This document shows, in pieces, positions 1-7,702 of a stretch of DNA of 10,116 bases. Where the stretch lies: assembly GCA_016256075.1 (NCBI GenBank), contig SDVU01000844.1:1-10116 (forward strand), in the 5' to 3' direction. Positions within the stretch are counted from its first letter, which is position 1, and each line of letters begins with the position of its first letter. Origin of the DNA: Dictyocoela muelleri. Taxonomy: Eukaryota > Microsporidia. The position numbers were made by a program, and so were the translations under genes. The notes under the pieces are model-generated. The model did not search any database. It had not been told where the DNA came from and saw only the letters and a program-made list of their open reading frames with translations.

Positions 1-54
1 TATTATTTATGTCAAATTAATTAATTTATTATTATATTTTATTCATTAATTTTT

Positions 55-125
55 GTGGCATTTTTGCGGAAAAAATGCCACTCCCTTCATCCGAAAAAAT
101 GCCAATGGCATTTTTTCGGAATGCC
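55..125. repeat. Cluster of inverted TGGCATTTTTTCGG motifs
   Basis: Two adjacent hairpins use the same core. At 55-81, GTGGCATTTTT and AAAAATGCCAC form arms around a short GC-containing loop. At 91-119, CCGAAAAAATGCCA and its exact complement form 14-bp arms around a single base. A further half copy (ATGCCAT) follows at 121-126. Such clusters are typical of transposon ends or of abutting terminal repeats of miniature elements, but no partner end was found elsewhere in the window, so the element is not identified. Confidence 0.6.
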
Positions 126-353
126 ATAGTTTAAACAAAAAAGAAAAATTTGTTTCAAATTTATATTCTGATTTATCAAAAGAGAATAATTTTTTTATAT
201 GCAGTGTAAATTTTATTGAAATGAAAGAATAAATTATCAAAAAGCACTAAAATCGGTATTTCATTGAAAATTTAGTGATTATAAAATTAGGCATAACATT
301 TTTTTATTTTAAAATAATCCAATATTTTCTGAAAAAATGACGGATATATTTCC

Positions 354-376
354 TGGCGAAATTACCCATTTCGCCA
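354..376. repeat. Perfect 9-bp hairpin, TGGCGAAAT arms
   Basis: TGGCGAAAT (354-362) and ATTTCGCCA (368-376) are exact complements around a 5-base loop. The 13-mer TGGCGAAATTACC at 354-366 recurs exactly at 6268-6280, in the centre of the fold-back terminal repeat of the Merlin-3 element. It may therefore be the remaining core of a related miniature element, but the flanks here show no convincing wider similarity. Confidence 0.45.
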
Positions 377-870
377 CATGCGAAACTGTAGATAACATAA
401 CTCTACCGATATTGAGATCGTTAAATAAACTTTAACATGAGAAATACACTTCTATTTATACATTGGACAAGGAATTATTATGTAAACAATGAAGGTAGAT
501 TTTAAAATGACAGAAAAAATATTTGGAAATTTTAATACTTTACAGAAAAAATGTAAAAAATATCAAAAAGAATTTCTAAAGACAAAAATTGTAAAATATA
601 TTAAAAAAGGGAAATTAAATTTTTATGACAATTACAACATTATTGGTAAAAAGATTAATTAATGGAATTTTTTCTCATTTTTTCATATAAAATCTGTTTA
701 TTTATTTTTATATCTATTTTTTTTTGCATTTTGTGCATTTATTTTACTCTATTTAAACCTTTTAATATTTTTAAATAAAATAAAAAAATTAAATGTTTTA
801 TCATTTTTTTATTTTATTGATTCTCGTGATTTTTTTTTCTTTTCTCTTTTGATTTGTTGTAAAAATAAAA

Positions 871-929
871 TGCGGGCTGAAAATCTCACGTTTCGGCACA
901 ATGGTCCGAACTTGGGCTGACTGTTATGC
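871..929. other. Isolated G+C-richer island of unknown nature
   Basis: About 60 bases are near 50% G+C in surroundings that are mostly A and T. The island contains two copies of GGGCTGA (about 873-879 and 915-921) and an imperfect inverted repeat built on GTTTCGG and CCGAAC around 890-911. The segment is too short for a domain assignment, and no tRNA fold was found on either strand. It could be a remnant of a host gene, a transferred fragment or an element end. Confidence 0.3.
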
Positions 930-1149
930 TTAAAAAATAGTGGATAAGATGCCGTCTTTCATTTTCAAAATTTTATAAACCTCTCATTTAATATAAGAGT
1001 ATTGGTAATTTTACGCGTTTATAACAATTACATTTCCTTTATCAAAGCAATGAATTATTTAAATCGGAAAATCACTCCGTGTATAAATATTTTTGTATAA
1101 TAAATAATAAATACTAATTTTTTATCTTATTTTGAAATCATCTTAAATT

Positions 1150-1275
1150 GGACATTTACCATTTAAAGCCGATAAAAAAATTATGTGCCGATAAAAAAAA
1201 TTATATTCCGGTAAAAAATATATGTCGAAAAAAAATATATATGCCGATTAAAAAACATATAACGATTGAAAAATA
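1150..1275. repeat. Left end of Merlin-1 with ~19-bp motif array
   Basis: After the tip GGACATTT, six variants of a GCCGATAAAAAA motif start near 1168, 1187, 1207, 1224, 1243 and 1261, so the period is 17-20 bp. Some copies have drifted (TCCGGTAAAAA, GTCGAAAAAA, AACGATTGAAA). The regular spacing suggests repeated transposase-binding sites placed about two helical turns apart; that role is inference. A 72-codon open frame across this array is a by-product of its A-rich repeats, not a gene. Confidence 0.75.
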
Positions 1276-1559
1276 TAAAATACATTTTTATGAATCGAGC
1301 ATAAAAGATAAAAGAATTAGTAGAACTATTGAAATCTGTGAATTAAATAATCCAAAAAAAGTTTAAAGAGTTTTTATACTCTTCTTTTAAACTTAATACT
1401 CTTCTCTAAAGGCTATAATATTTTTTAGAATTTAGAATTATAATAAATAATTGCCTCTGTGAGCGTAATATTCTAATGGGTTTAATTAAATAAAAAACAA
1501 TCTATGATGGCTATACTCGGTATTGTTGTTGTAGAAAAAAAGCAATCTTGTTGAGAAAA

Positions 1560-2235
1560 TACTGTTTTTAAATGTTTAGAATCTTAAATGATTAAAAAAT
1601 TTGACGCAATGACACATTTCTGCAACAAAAATTTACAAAATGATGCTGGATATAATATAAGTTATTGAAAAAAACACGGGTACTGATTGTTTTAAAATGT
1701 AAGAGAAATAATGTCAATAATTTGATCAATAACACCTGCGTTATTTAATGACTAGATATAAAAGAAAATAGGAAGATATTTGAAATAGACGAGTCTTTAT
1801 TTTTTGTGAAGAAAGTACAAACGAGGGAGAATCAGACCACAGGATGAGTATTATAAATGGTTAAAAGATATTTAAATTGTGTTCATTTACAATTTTACAT
1901 TATAGAAGAGCGGATACAGTTTTTCCTTTGATTATAGAAAAAGTACAAGCAGAGACAAATATATTAGAGATTGTTTGGCCGTTTATAATAGACTCAGTTA
2001 TTCCGAACTTCACTCGTTTGACTGTAAACCAGAGTTTAAAATTTTTAAATATCGATGACTCTAATATACACTAAAACCAATGAATACTGTTAGGGACATA
2101 CTAAAAGAAAATTTAAAACCTAAAATTGAACTTCAAATGAATCCTTAAATGGCAATCTTTATGAATATGCCTTTAAAAGTGAATTTCATAAATCCACTTG
2201 TTTTAACACTTCCACATCTTATTGAAATGCTGACT
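1560..2235 (+). pseudogene. Merlin / ISXO2-like transposase relic (Merlin-1)
   Basis: Recognisable blocks occur in family order but in different frames. KIFEIDES (1773-1796) matches the VEIDES block carrying the first catalytic Asp (1788-1790). RRADTVFPLIIEKVQ (1906 onwards) matches the 'RSADTLLPIIKE' region. FTRLTVNQSLKFLNIDD leads to the HTNTIE-like block (HTKTNE, Glu at 2082-2084). NGNLYEYAFKSEF (about 2150-2190) matches the C-terminal LYEFIWRR block. The second catalytic Asp appears lost: the usual D-x-W is I-V-W here, near 1972-1980. No clear zinc ribbon was found upstream, in 1370-1760. Frameshifts and stops separate the blocks, so no functional protein is encoded. Confidence 0.8.
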
Positions 2236-2286
2236 AAATAATCCAAGTGAATAAAAAGTTTTTTCAAACTTTTATTACCCAGCTTT

Positions 2287-2387
2287 TTTAATCTTTATAT
2301 TTTTTTAATCTATATATTTTTTTTAATCGGCATATTCTTTTTTAATCGGCATAAAATTTTTTAATCGGCTTATAATGGGAAATGTCC
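2287..2387. repeat. Right end of Merlin-1 with ~19-bp motif array
   Basis: This end mirrors the left one. Read from the tip inwards on the minus strand, five TTTTTAATC(GGC) motifs have their AATC at 2363, 2344, 2325, 2307 and 2290, so the period is 17-19 bp. The outer three keep the full GCCGATTAAAAA core and the inner two have lost GGC. A small separate hairpin (AATAAAAAGTTT at 2250-2261 against 2266-2276) lies just inside. Confidence 0.75.
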
Positions 2388-2395
2388 CTTAAATT

Positions 2396-3039
2396 TAACG
2401 AATAGCCAAATTTAAGAGATTTTGACGAGGCTCATTTTTAAAGCTATAATTATACACTTTTTAAATATATCTATGAATGAAGTATTATGAGAAATAAAAT
2501 AGAGTAAATTAACATTTTTAATCACATAATCGATCGAATTAAATATATCATTGTGCAATAACAAAAATATATTTTTATTTTGTTTTAATATTTTCTATAA
2601 ATATCATCCCGAAAAAATTTAAAAAAAAGGTAAAATTAGAATAGAACTTTAATATTGTATTTGTAATTACGGTAGGTTATTCTAATATATATTTTTTAAA
2701 ACAGCTAGGAAAACTTACCAATCATCAAAATAGGCTTTACTTTTGTTAATCTTTAATAACGTAAAATAGAAAGCAGTCTCTATTTAGTGAACTTTTCATT
2801 GACACTTTCATTATAAAGGAATGATTGGGCTCTTTTTCAGTCTTTAAATATCAATCACAACAAAACGGTGTAAACATCTGTGTCATCGTTTTCCGAGATT
2901 TTTTTTGAATACCATTTGAATGTTTAAAATTTCGAGGTCGAAAAGAATTGTCTCCTTAGCAATTTTTTTTATAATATTGAACTTTTAATAACGAACATTT
3001 TTAAACATATAATTATTTAAAAGGCCTTTAAAACCTTTG
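2396..3039. other. Spacer between Merlin-1 and Merlin-2, nothing recognised
   Basis: Both strands were read for transposase blocks, tRNA boxes and inverted ends. Only short chance frames and AT-rich sequence were found. The stretch around 2810-2950 is slightly richer in G+C but shows no convincing protein similarity on either strand. Confidence 0.4.
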
Positions 3040-3065
3040 GTGGCCGCATTTTTGGGTGTATCTTT
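3040..3065. repeat. Left terminal inverted repeat of Merlin-2
   Basis: GTGGCCGCATTTTTGGGTG and the bases following it match the complement of 3998-4023 at 23 of 26 positions. The sequence is unlike the tips of Merlin-1 and Merlin-3, so these are separate subfamilies. Confidence 0.85.
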
Positions 3066-3091
3066 TTTTATACAAATACCCATAGATCCTC

Positions 3092-3879
3092 ATGAAGAAA
3101 ATAGTTACATTAAATGATTTTAAAAGTCAATTTGAAAAAAATGATTATATTAAAGAAAGAAGAGGCATTTGTAAGTTGTGTTTATCCAAATTACGTTTAG
3201 ACACTTCTCGTTCAAATGATTAAGATGTAGAAAAAGAGGCTGTAATTATTCGCAATTTGTATTATCTGTTAAACCATTTTTTATTTCTAATATGGATTGG
3301 AATAGCATACTTGCGATTATATTTATTTATTTCAATGGATGTAATACAAAACAGATCCACATTTCACTAATATTTCGATTTATTCGATTAGAAAGATAAA
3401 AAGGAGATAGATTCTATTATTTCTTTAATATTGAACCACTCTTTGTAAATTTGCGGGGAATGCGTTATAGTGGAGATTGATGAACCAAAATTTTTTAAAA
3501 AAGAAAGTACAATCGAGGACGAGGGGTTGATGGGGTTTGTATACTAGGAGGTGTGGGGAAAAGCAATGAGAGAAATTTTTTTACTAGAAATAGTTGAAAA
3601 TAGAAATTCTAGTATGCTTTTAAACATTATAAAAAATCGAGTTATTTCGAATTAATCATATTTACTGATATGTGGCGCAGATACATAAGCTTGAATACTA
3701 TTGTATAGTCGCATTATACTGTTAAACATCATGTAACTTTTGTTAATAGGGAAAATGGTGTGCATACAAACACAATAGAGGGTACCTGGGCCGCTTTAAA
3801 AGAGTTTATACCGAAAATATATAGGAGTAATAAATATGTTAAGCCTTATTTAAATTTATTTAAGCTAAATAGAAATTAA
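3092..3879 (+). pseudogene. Merlin / ISXO2-like transposase relic (Merlin-2)
   Basis: The ATG at 3092 lies 52 bp inside the element and starts MKKIVTLNDFKSQF. GICKLC (residues 25-30) is the first half of the N-terminal zinc ribbon. A helical block SNMDWNSILAIIFIYFNG follows in another frame. VEIDEPKFFKKE carries the first catalytic Asp (3479-3481, in frame with the ATG). IFLLEIVENRNSSMLLNIIK is followed by IIFTDMWRRY with the second Asp (3667-3669). HTNTIEGTWAALK carries the Glu (3778-3780). Second Asp and Glu are in one frame with 36 residues between them, the spacing expected for a Merlin DDE transposase. The relic ends at 3879 and is about 260 codons long, near family length. Stops after residue 43 and elsewhere, and a frame change between the two Asp codons, make it a pseudogene. 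Confidence 0.88.
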
Positions 3880-3997
3880 AATTAAAAAATATTTGAAAAA
3901 TTTATTGAGTATCTTTTTAATCATTAAAAATTAAAAATTCTAAAAAATTGTACATTATTAAATTTTTTTATGTTAACCAAAAAGTATTTGTTGAAAG

Positions 3998-4023
3998 AAA
4001 GATACACCCTCAAATGTGGCCAC
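3998..4023. repeat. Right terminal inverted repeat of Merlin-2
   Basis: The segment ends in ...CACCCTCAAATGTGGCCAC, the complement of the left end at 3040-3065, with three differences. The next few bases outward also resemble each other weakly (TTTGG against TTTTC on the complement), which leaves the exact tip uncertain. Confidence 0.85.
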
Positions 4024-4257
4024 GAAAATTGGGGGAACTCATTTTAAATTTTTATTTCTAATTTACCGGAAAATTATTTGCTATATTTATTTATTTATGT
4101 ATTAAATGAAATAATTCTTTTGCTAATATCTCCAATACAGTCTAAAATAAGTATTTCGAGTTCTGCGGTTTGTATAAATTATAGTTTTAATTTTTTTATA
4201 GACTTTTTAATTAATTGTCCACTAATGAGGTTTCCCCAGTTCATTAAAAAAGCCAAA
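4024..4257. other. Short spacer between Merlin-2 and the mariner element
   Basis: AT-rich sequence with no recognised element. The minus strand reads MNWGNLISGQLIKKSIKK from an ATG near 4232 and, after one stop, a further ~30 open codons (ELEILILDCIGDISKRI). This looks slightly protein-like but matches nothing I recognise, and it is better treated as chance. Confidence 0.35.
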
Positions 4258-4385
4258 CAGGGTTTTCCATATCAATTTCACTTTATCAATCAAAATTCAC
4301 ACTTTATATTTTTTTAATTTTTTTCAGAAAAATTTTTCAATCAAAATTCACATTTTTTTCAATCGGAATTCACACTTTATAATTT
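4258..4385. repeat. Left terminal repeat of the mariner element
   Basis: A long inverted terminal repeat, about 128 bp, is built from ~22-bp units of the type TCAATCAAAATTCACACTTT. Units begin near 4270 (partial), 4285, 4336 and 4358, with a drifted one at 4404. The mirror-image units on the right are split into pieces at 6074-6121, 7666-7674 and 8161-8230 by later insertions. Confidence 0.8.
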
Positions 4386-4462
4386 TTTTATTCTATGATA
4401 TTTTTCAAATCAAAATTTACTGTTTTAATACAAATTCATACCTTATAAACTATGTTCGCGTA

Positions 4463-5026
4463 TATTTTCCCCTACAAACAAAAAAAATAATAATAACCCT
4501 TATGGTCACGACAAAAAAAATAAAATTATTAATTTAAAAAATTTTTTAATTTAAAATAATTGATTATCAATTTTATTTAAAATTAATTCATTATCAATTT
4601 TATAAAAATTAATTATTTCATAATAAATTGTGTCAAATCAATCAAATAATCACCAAAAAAAACTCTTTTAATCATATACCTAAAAAAGTTTTTTAATATT
4701 TTGTTATATTGTGGTTTTTAAGCAATCCTATTTTTAAACCACACTAATTTGTTTATATTGTGTTAGTGTGTATATAAGTTTTAACATCGTTCTTAATGAA
4801 ATAATTAAAATGTATATGATTAGAAGAGTTTTTTATGATGATTATTTGATTGATTTTATACAATTTATTATGAATTAATTAATTTTTATAAAATTGATAA
4901 TGTATTAATTTTAAATAAAATTGCTAATTAATTAATTTACAATTAAAAAATTTTAAAATTAATGATTTTATTTTTTTCACGACCATAAGGGTTATTTTTA
5001 TTTTTTTTGTCGAGGGGGGGACAAAG
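4463..5026. mobile_element. Palindromic TA-flanked MITE (fold-back), 564 bp
   Basis: The two halves are near-complementary over more than 200 bp each. The arms share CAAAAAAAATAA, AACCCTTATGGTC, TATCAATTTTATAAAAATTA and CAATCAAATAATCA, at 4463-4690 and again inverted at about 4805-5026. TA at 4461-4462 and TA at 5027-5028 would be a target duplication, as for Tc1/mariner-derived MITEs, but tip identity is modest, so the edge may be a few bases off. It encodes nothing. It sits between the mariner left end and its transposase and must have inserted later. Confidence 0.75.
4711..4770. repeat. Two overlapping hairpins at the MITE centre
   Basis: GTGGTTTTTAA (4711-4721) pairs with TTTTTAAACCAC (4731-4742), and CACACTAA (4740-4747) pairs with TTAGTGTG (4763-4770). 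The inner arms share bases 4740-4742, so both cannot form fully at once. They lie in the loop of the large palindrome. Confidence 0.55.
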
Positions 5027-5054
5027 TATCCGGGAACCAGAAACCGTTATGGGG

Positions 5055-6054
5055 ATGCAATTGAACAAGAAAAACAAAGCTAGCCATTAAATTTTATTTG
5101 AAAGATCTAAAATAACTGAAAAAGCACGTATGTTAAATTGTAATCGTACTACTATTCTAAAAATAATTTAAATGTTTAGAGAGTCGGGTAAAATAAGTAC
5201 CGAAAAACGAGGTATTATCCGATTAAATATTTTCTAAATGGGGATAGTAATCTTTAAATCAGGAACTATTGAAACAATATGCCCCCCTGAGTTTACGAAA
5301 AATCAAAGACAATATTCTAAGAGATTATAACATCAATGTTTCTATTCATACTATAATTAGTTGATTAAAAATTTTGATTATTCTTTATATGGACTCGAAT
5401 TAATACCTGCATGTAGAAATGTTGACATGCTAATTATTAAAGCTTTAAATTCTAAAATTTTTTATGAGAACTTAGCTCGGAATGATGACCAAAACATTAT
5501 TTTTTTAGATTAAGCCGAATTTAATGTATCGATAAGAAGAATTAGAGAGAAATCTCAAAGATGAATCGAGCCAGTGCTGTCGTAAAAAGTTCTAAAACGA
5601 GAAATATATCACTATGTGCTACAATGAGTAGAAATAGCGTAATTTATCAGAAAATGAAATTTACTGTATACAATTAATCATCTTTTTAAATTATCTTAAT
5701 CGAATTATTTGATATTTAAAGGGCTATTAATGTGAAAAATGCAGTTTTTAAAGTATAATGTATCATTCCATAAGTCAAGTCTAATTACGAATTTGGTTGA
5801 AAATAAACAGCATTCAATTTTATATTCTCAACCTTATTCCCCGTTATTAAATCCAATTAAAACCAATTAAAACCATTTTTTCTCAATGGAAATATTTAGG
5901 TCGAAGATCTAATTGTAAATACGCATCAGAATATTTTGACCGAATAAGCGGGTCTTTAAATGAATTAATAGGAGTTCAGTCCTAAAATTATTATCTTCGT
6001 ATGCTTAAATTTCTGGCAAGGTGTTTATATAATAAAATTATACTAGATGGTTAA
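5055..6054 (+). pseudogene. Tc1/mariner (IS630-like, DD34E) transposase relic
   Basis: The relic is about 333 codons, normal for the family. Near the N-terminus, ITEKARMLNCNRTTILKII followed by MFRESGKISTEKRG matches the helix-turn-helix DNA-binding region. NIIFLD (Asp at 5508-5510), then a stop and AEFNVS, matches the 'IFIDEAGFN' block with the first catalytic Asp. NVSFHKSSLITNLVENK matches the second block, where the usual Asp before NVS is Tyr. QPYSPLLNPIKTN matches 'PPYSPDLNPIENV', with Lys in place of the catalytic Glu. The last two positions are 34 residues apart, as expected for DD34E. MLKFLARCLYNKIILDG closes at the stop 6052-6054. Two of three catalytic residues are lost and stops and frame changes are numerous. 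The start is uncertain: ATGs at 5049 and 5055 are in the same frame. Confidence 0.85.
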
Positions 6055-6073
6055 TATTTTTTTGATTTTGTTT

Positions 6074-6121
6074 TAAAGTGTGAATTTCGATTGATAAAAT
6101 GTCAATTTTGATTGAAAAATT
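6074..6121. repeat. Inner piece of the right mariner terminal repeat
   Basis: AAAGTGTGAATTTCGATTGA and the following TTTTGATTGAAAAATT are the complement of 4329-4380 in the left terminal repeat. The piece stops abruptly at 6121, exactly where Merlin-3 enters, and its last 8 bases are one copy of that element's target duplication. Confidence 0.8.
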
Positions 6122-6433
6122 GATGCTACCAAGTCCTGATCCTAAAAATTTTTCTTTGGAAAAAAGAAACTAAATAATATTCTATACATATTTCATCACG
6201 AAAAAAAAGAATAAAAAAATATTTTATTATAATAATAATTTTTTAGTTCATAAATGGGAATTTCGTTTGGCGAAATTACCATTTATGTATTAAAAAATTA
6301 TTATAACAAAAAACATTCATATTCTTTTTTTCCGTGCTGAAATTTGTATAGAATATTATTTAGTTTCTTTATTTTCCAAATAAAAATTTTTAGGGTCAAG
6401 ACCGAGTAATAATTCAACATCTATTTAAAAAAA
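6122..6433. repeat. Left fold-back terminal repeat of Merlin-3
   Basis: It begins GATGCTACCAAGTCCTGATCC. It runs through AACTAAATAATATTCTATAC and CATATTTCATCACG to a centre near 6255-6282 (AATTTCGTTTGGCGAAATT), then returns through the complementary arm to GGGTCAAGACCGAGTAATAA. The last part, TTCAACATCTATTTAAAAAAA (6413-6433), is outside the palindrome but shared with the other end of the element. Confidence 0.85.
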
Positions 6434-6509
6434 TTACAAATATTTATTAAAAAAGTTTTTACTAAAAAAAAATTGCGATAAAATATGCTAATAAGATATT
6501 TTTATAATT

Positions 6510-7197
6510 CTAAAGAAACATAAAAACATCTAGATGATCTTCAATAGATTCAATATTAATACTATAGGCCAAATGTTTTATCTTCTTTAAATGCATCCAC
6601 AAATTTTCAATTTTTTGTGTATTGGCTTTTGAAATTAAATCAAAAAAATTCTTATGACATACTGTATCCCTATAATAACCCTTTTCTTGCAATTAATTGT
6701 ATGCGCATCACTGATCAGATATAATTTATGAATATTTTCCGATTTATTTTATAATTATTAAAATTAATGTCGCAGTGTCTCTATATTTAACCTTTTCTAG
6801 TTAAAATAATAGCTTTTACATCTATGGCTCCAAATATCCATATTGCTTCACACTTTCTACCTTTACCATATTTGATTTTGGTCTAATGGCTTTCATAAAT
6901 TTGAATCCTTTAAAAGGACCACATATTTTTGATGGATTATTTACAATGAAATTCTTTATTTTTCTTCAAAGTAACATCAATAAGGTAATGTAGAATTTTC
7001 AGATAATTCACAATTTAAAAGAACATGTGAAAGAGGAAAATGTACGCGAGTTGAGAAATAATAGGTGAATTTGAGTAAATTATTTTTATCGAATTTTGAG
7101 GCGAAAAACTCTGAATCATGCTAAATACTAATGTATTTCTTTCAATAATTATAGTAACAAACTGTTCCAAGCCTTTCAGATTTACTTTTTTGTTCAT
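6510..7197 (-). pseudogene. Merlin / ISXO2-like transposase relic (Merlin-3)
   Basis: Read on the minus strand, the relic starts near MNKKVNLKGLEQF at 7197. The most diagnostic block is TKIKYGKGRKCEAIWIFGAID (about 6885-6820), matching the 'KRKYGKGR...WVFG' region. Just before it, IYESH stands where the family has IDES, so the first catalytic Asp looks replaced by Tyr. IISDAHT-like sequence (about 6700-6715) fits the second Asp block. TQKIENLWMHLKKIKH (near 6620-6575) keeps the Glu of the HTNTIE-type block. SIEDHLDVFMF is the C-terminal helix, ending at 6510. At about 229 codons it is slightly short. No zinc ribbon was recognised. Frame changes and stops separate the blocks. Confidence 0.8.
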
Positions 7198-7350
7198 TAA
7201 AATTTTTCTTACATTTTAAACATTTTTAGATTTTGAAATGATTCCCTATACTTTAAATAATTCGATTATGTATTCATTGTTATTTATCATATCAACCAGC
7301 AACATTGTCATTCATTTTTTTGGTTCTAAATTGCATAAGTGCAACCTTTA

Positions 7351-7657
7351 TTTTTTTTAAATAGATGTTGAACTATTACCCGGACCAAACTGAAAATTAG
7401 TTGGGAAAATAGAAACTAAATAAGATCTATACATATTTCATCTCGGAAAAAAAATTTGAAAGTATTTTTTTTATAATAAGAATTTTTTAATACATAAATA
7501 GAAATTGCGATGAGCGAAATTTCTATTTATGTATTAAAAAATTATTATTATAAAAAAATACTTTCAAATTCTTTTTTCCGTGATGAAATATGTATAGAAT
7601 ATTATTTAGTTCCTTTTTTCAAAGAAAAAATTTCAGGGTCAGGACCGGGGTAGTACC
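7351..7657. repeat. Right fold-back terminal repeat of Merlin-3
   Basis: This is the inverted copy of 6122-6433, aligned nearly throughout with small indels. Its outer arm (7535-7657) ends GGGTCAGGACCGGGGTAGTACC and its inner arm starts near 7376. The centre, near 7505-7525 (AATTGCGATGAGCGAAATT), differs from that of the left copy. The two copies have therefore diverged since they formed. Confidence 0.85.
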
Positions 7658-7671
7658 GAAAAATTATTGTA

Positions 7672-7674
<3 letters not shown>

Positions 7675-7702
<28 letters not shown>
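7675..7702. repeat. (AT)14 microsatellite
   Basis: There are 28 bases of perfect AT dinucleotide repeat. It abuts the minus-strand 3' end of the SINE-like element and is best read as its tail, possibly expanded after insertion. Confidence 0.9.

Larger units (their letters stand above)
126..1141. other. Gene-free AT-rich stretch
   Basis: Apart from the hairpin at 354-376 and the island at 871-929, which are listed separately, this kilobase holds poly-T and poly-A rich sequence with frequent stops in all frames. A 57-codon Lys/Asn/Ile-rich reading frame at 489-662 (+) has no recognisable motif, and frames of this length are expected by chance at this base composition. No promoter, tRNA or transposase motif was recognised. 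Confidence 0.5.
1150..2387 (+). mobile_element. Merlin-1: broken Merlin (ISXO2-like) DNA transposon
   Basis: This is a complete-length but inactive cut-and-paste element of 1,238 bp, about the usual Merlin size. Its ends GGACATTTACC and GGACATTTCCC are inverted copies and match at 22 of the first 24 positions. Both ends continue into arrays of ~19-bp motifs carrying GCCGATTAAAAA. The inside holds a transposase relic on the plus strand (about 1560-2230) with ISXO2-like signatures. An exact 8-bp duplication flanks it. Several frame breaks and lost catalytic residues show that it can no longer move itself. Confidence 0.85.
1142..2395. repeat. 8-bp target site duplication of Merlin-1
   Basis: CTTAAATT lies at 1142-1149, directly before the left end GGACATTT. 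It recurs exactly at 2388-2395, directly after the right end (complement of GGACATTT). An 8-9 bp duplication is the length known for Merlin / IS1016-type elements, so this fixes both boundaries of the element and its family at once. The entry spans both copies; only the outer 8 bases at each side are the repeat. Confidence 0.85.
3040..4023 (+). mobile_element. Merlin-2: broken Merlin (ISXO2-like) DNA transposon
   Basis: This 984-bp element is bounded by inverted repeats: 26 bp at 3040-3065 (starting GTGGCCGCATTT) and 3998-4023 match at 23 of 26 positions. They enclose a plus-strand transposase relic (3092-3879). A target duplication is not evident next to these tips (left AACCTTTG, right GAAAATTG), so the true tips may be a few bases away or the duplication may have decayed. 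It is the most readable of the four Merlin relics here, yet it has in-frame stops and at least two frame changes. Confidence 0.85.
6122..7657 (-). mobile_element. Merlin-3: broken Merlin transposon with fold-back terminal repeats
   Basis: A 1,536-bp element is inserted in the right terminal repeat of the mariner element. It has inverted terminal repeats of about 310 bp (6122-6433 and 7351-7657), flanked by an exact 8-bp duplication. Each terminal repeat is itself a palindrome of two ~135-bp arms with its own tips of the type CGGTCCTGACCC, so each looks like a complete fold-back MITE. The central ~0.9 kb encodes a minus-strand Merlin transposase relic. The duplication surrounds the whole unit and not each palindrome, so it appears to have moved as one piece. 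Confidence 0.85.
6114..7665. repeat. 8-bp target site duplication of Merlin-3
   Basis: GAAAAATT at 6114-6121 and GAAAAATT at 7658-7665 are identical and directly abut the ends GATGCTACC and GGTAGTACC. The same GATTGAAAAATT string exists uninterrupted on the complement of the left mariner terminal repeat (about 4331-4342), which shows what the empty site looked like. The entry spans both copies; only the outer 8 bases at each side are the repeat. Confidence 0.85.

Noticed and set aside
46-240. 64-codon open frame on the minus strand
   Set aside because: It covers the TGGCATTTTTTCGG hairpins, has a biased Phe/Lys composition and shows no family motif.
489-662. 57-codon Lys/Asn/Ile-rich open frame on the plus strand
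   Set aside because: Its length and composition are as expected by chance in A-rich DNA; no motif or supporting context was seen.
1168-1275. CRISPR-like regular repeats
   Set aside because: The units are ~19 bp with no unique spacers of constant size, are mirrored at the other end of a transposon, and the genome is eukaryotic in character.
1148-1366. 72-codon open frame on the plus strand with repeated 'PIKK'-like units
   Set aside because: The repetition comes from the ~19-bp motifs of the Merlin-1 left end, not from a protein.
1150-4023. Bacterial ISXO2 insertion sequence contamination
   Set aside because: The transposase blocks resemble bacterial ISXO2, but the AT-rich decay, MITEs, mariner element and polymerase III boxes around them fit the eukaryotic Merlin branch.
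4078-4317. 79-codon open frame on the plus strand
   Set aside because: It runs into the mariner terminal repeat, has no ATG start and matches nothing recognisable.
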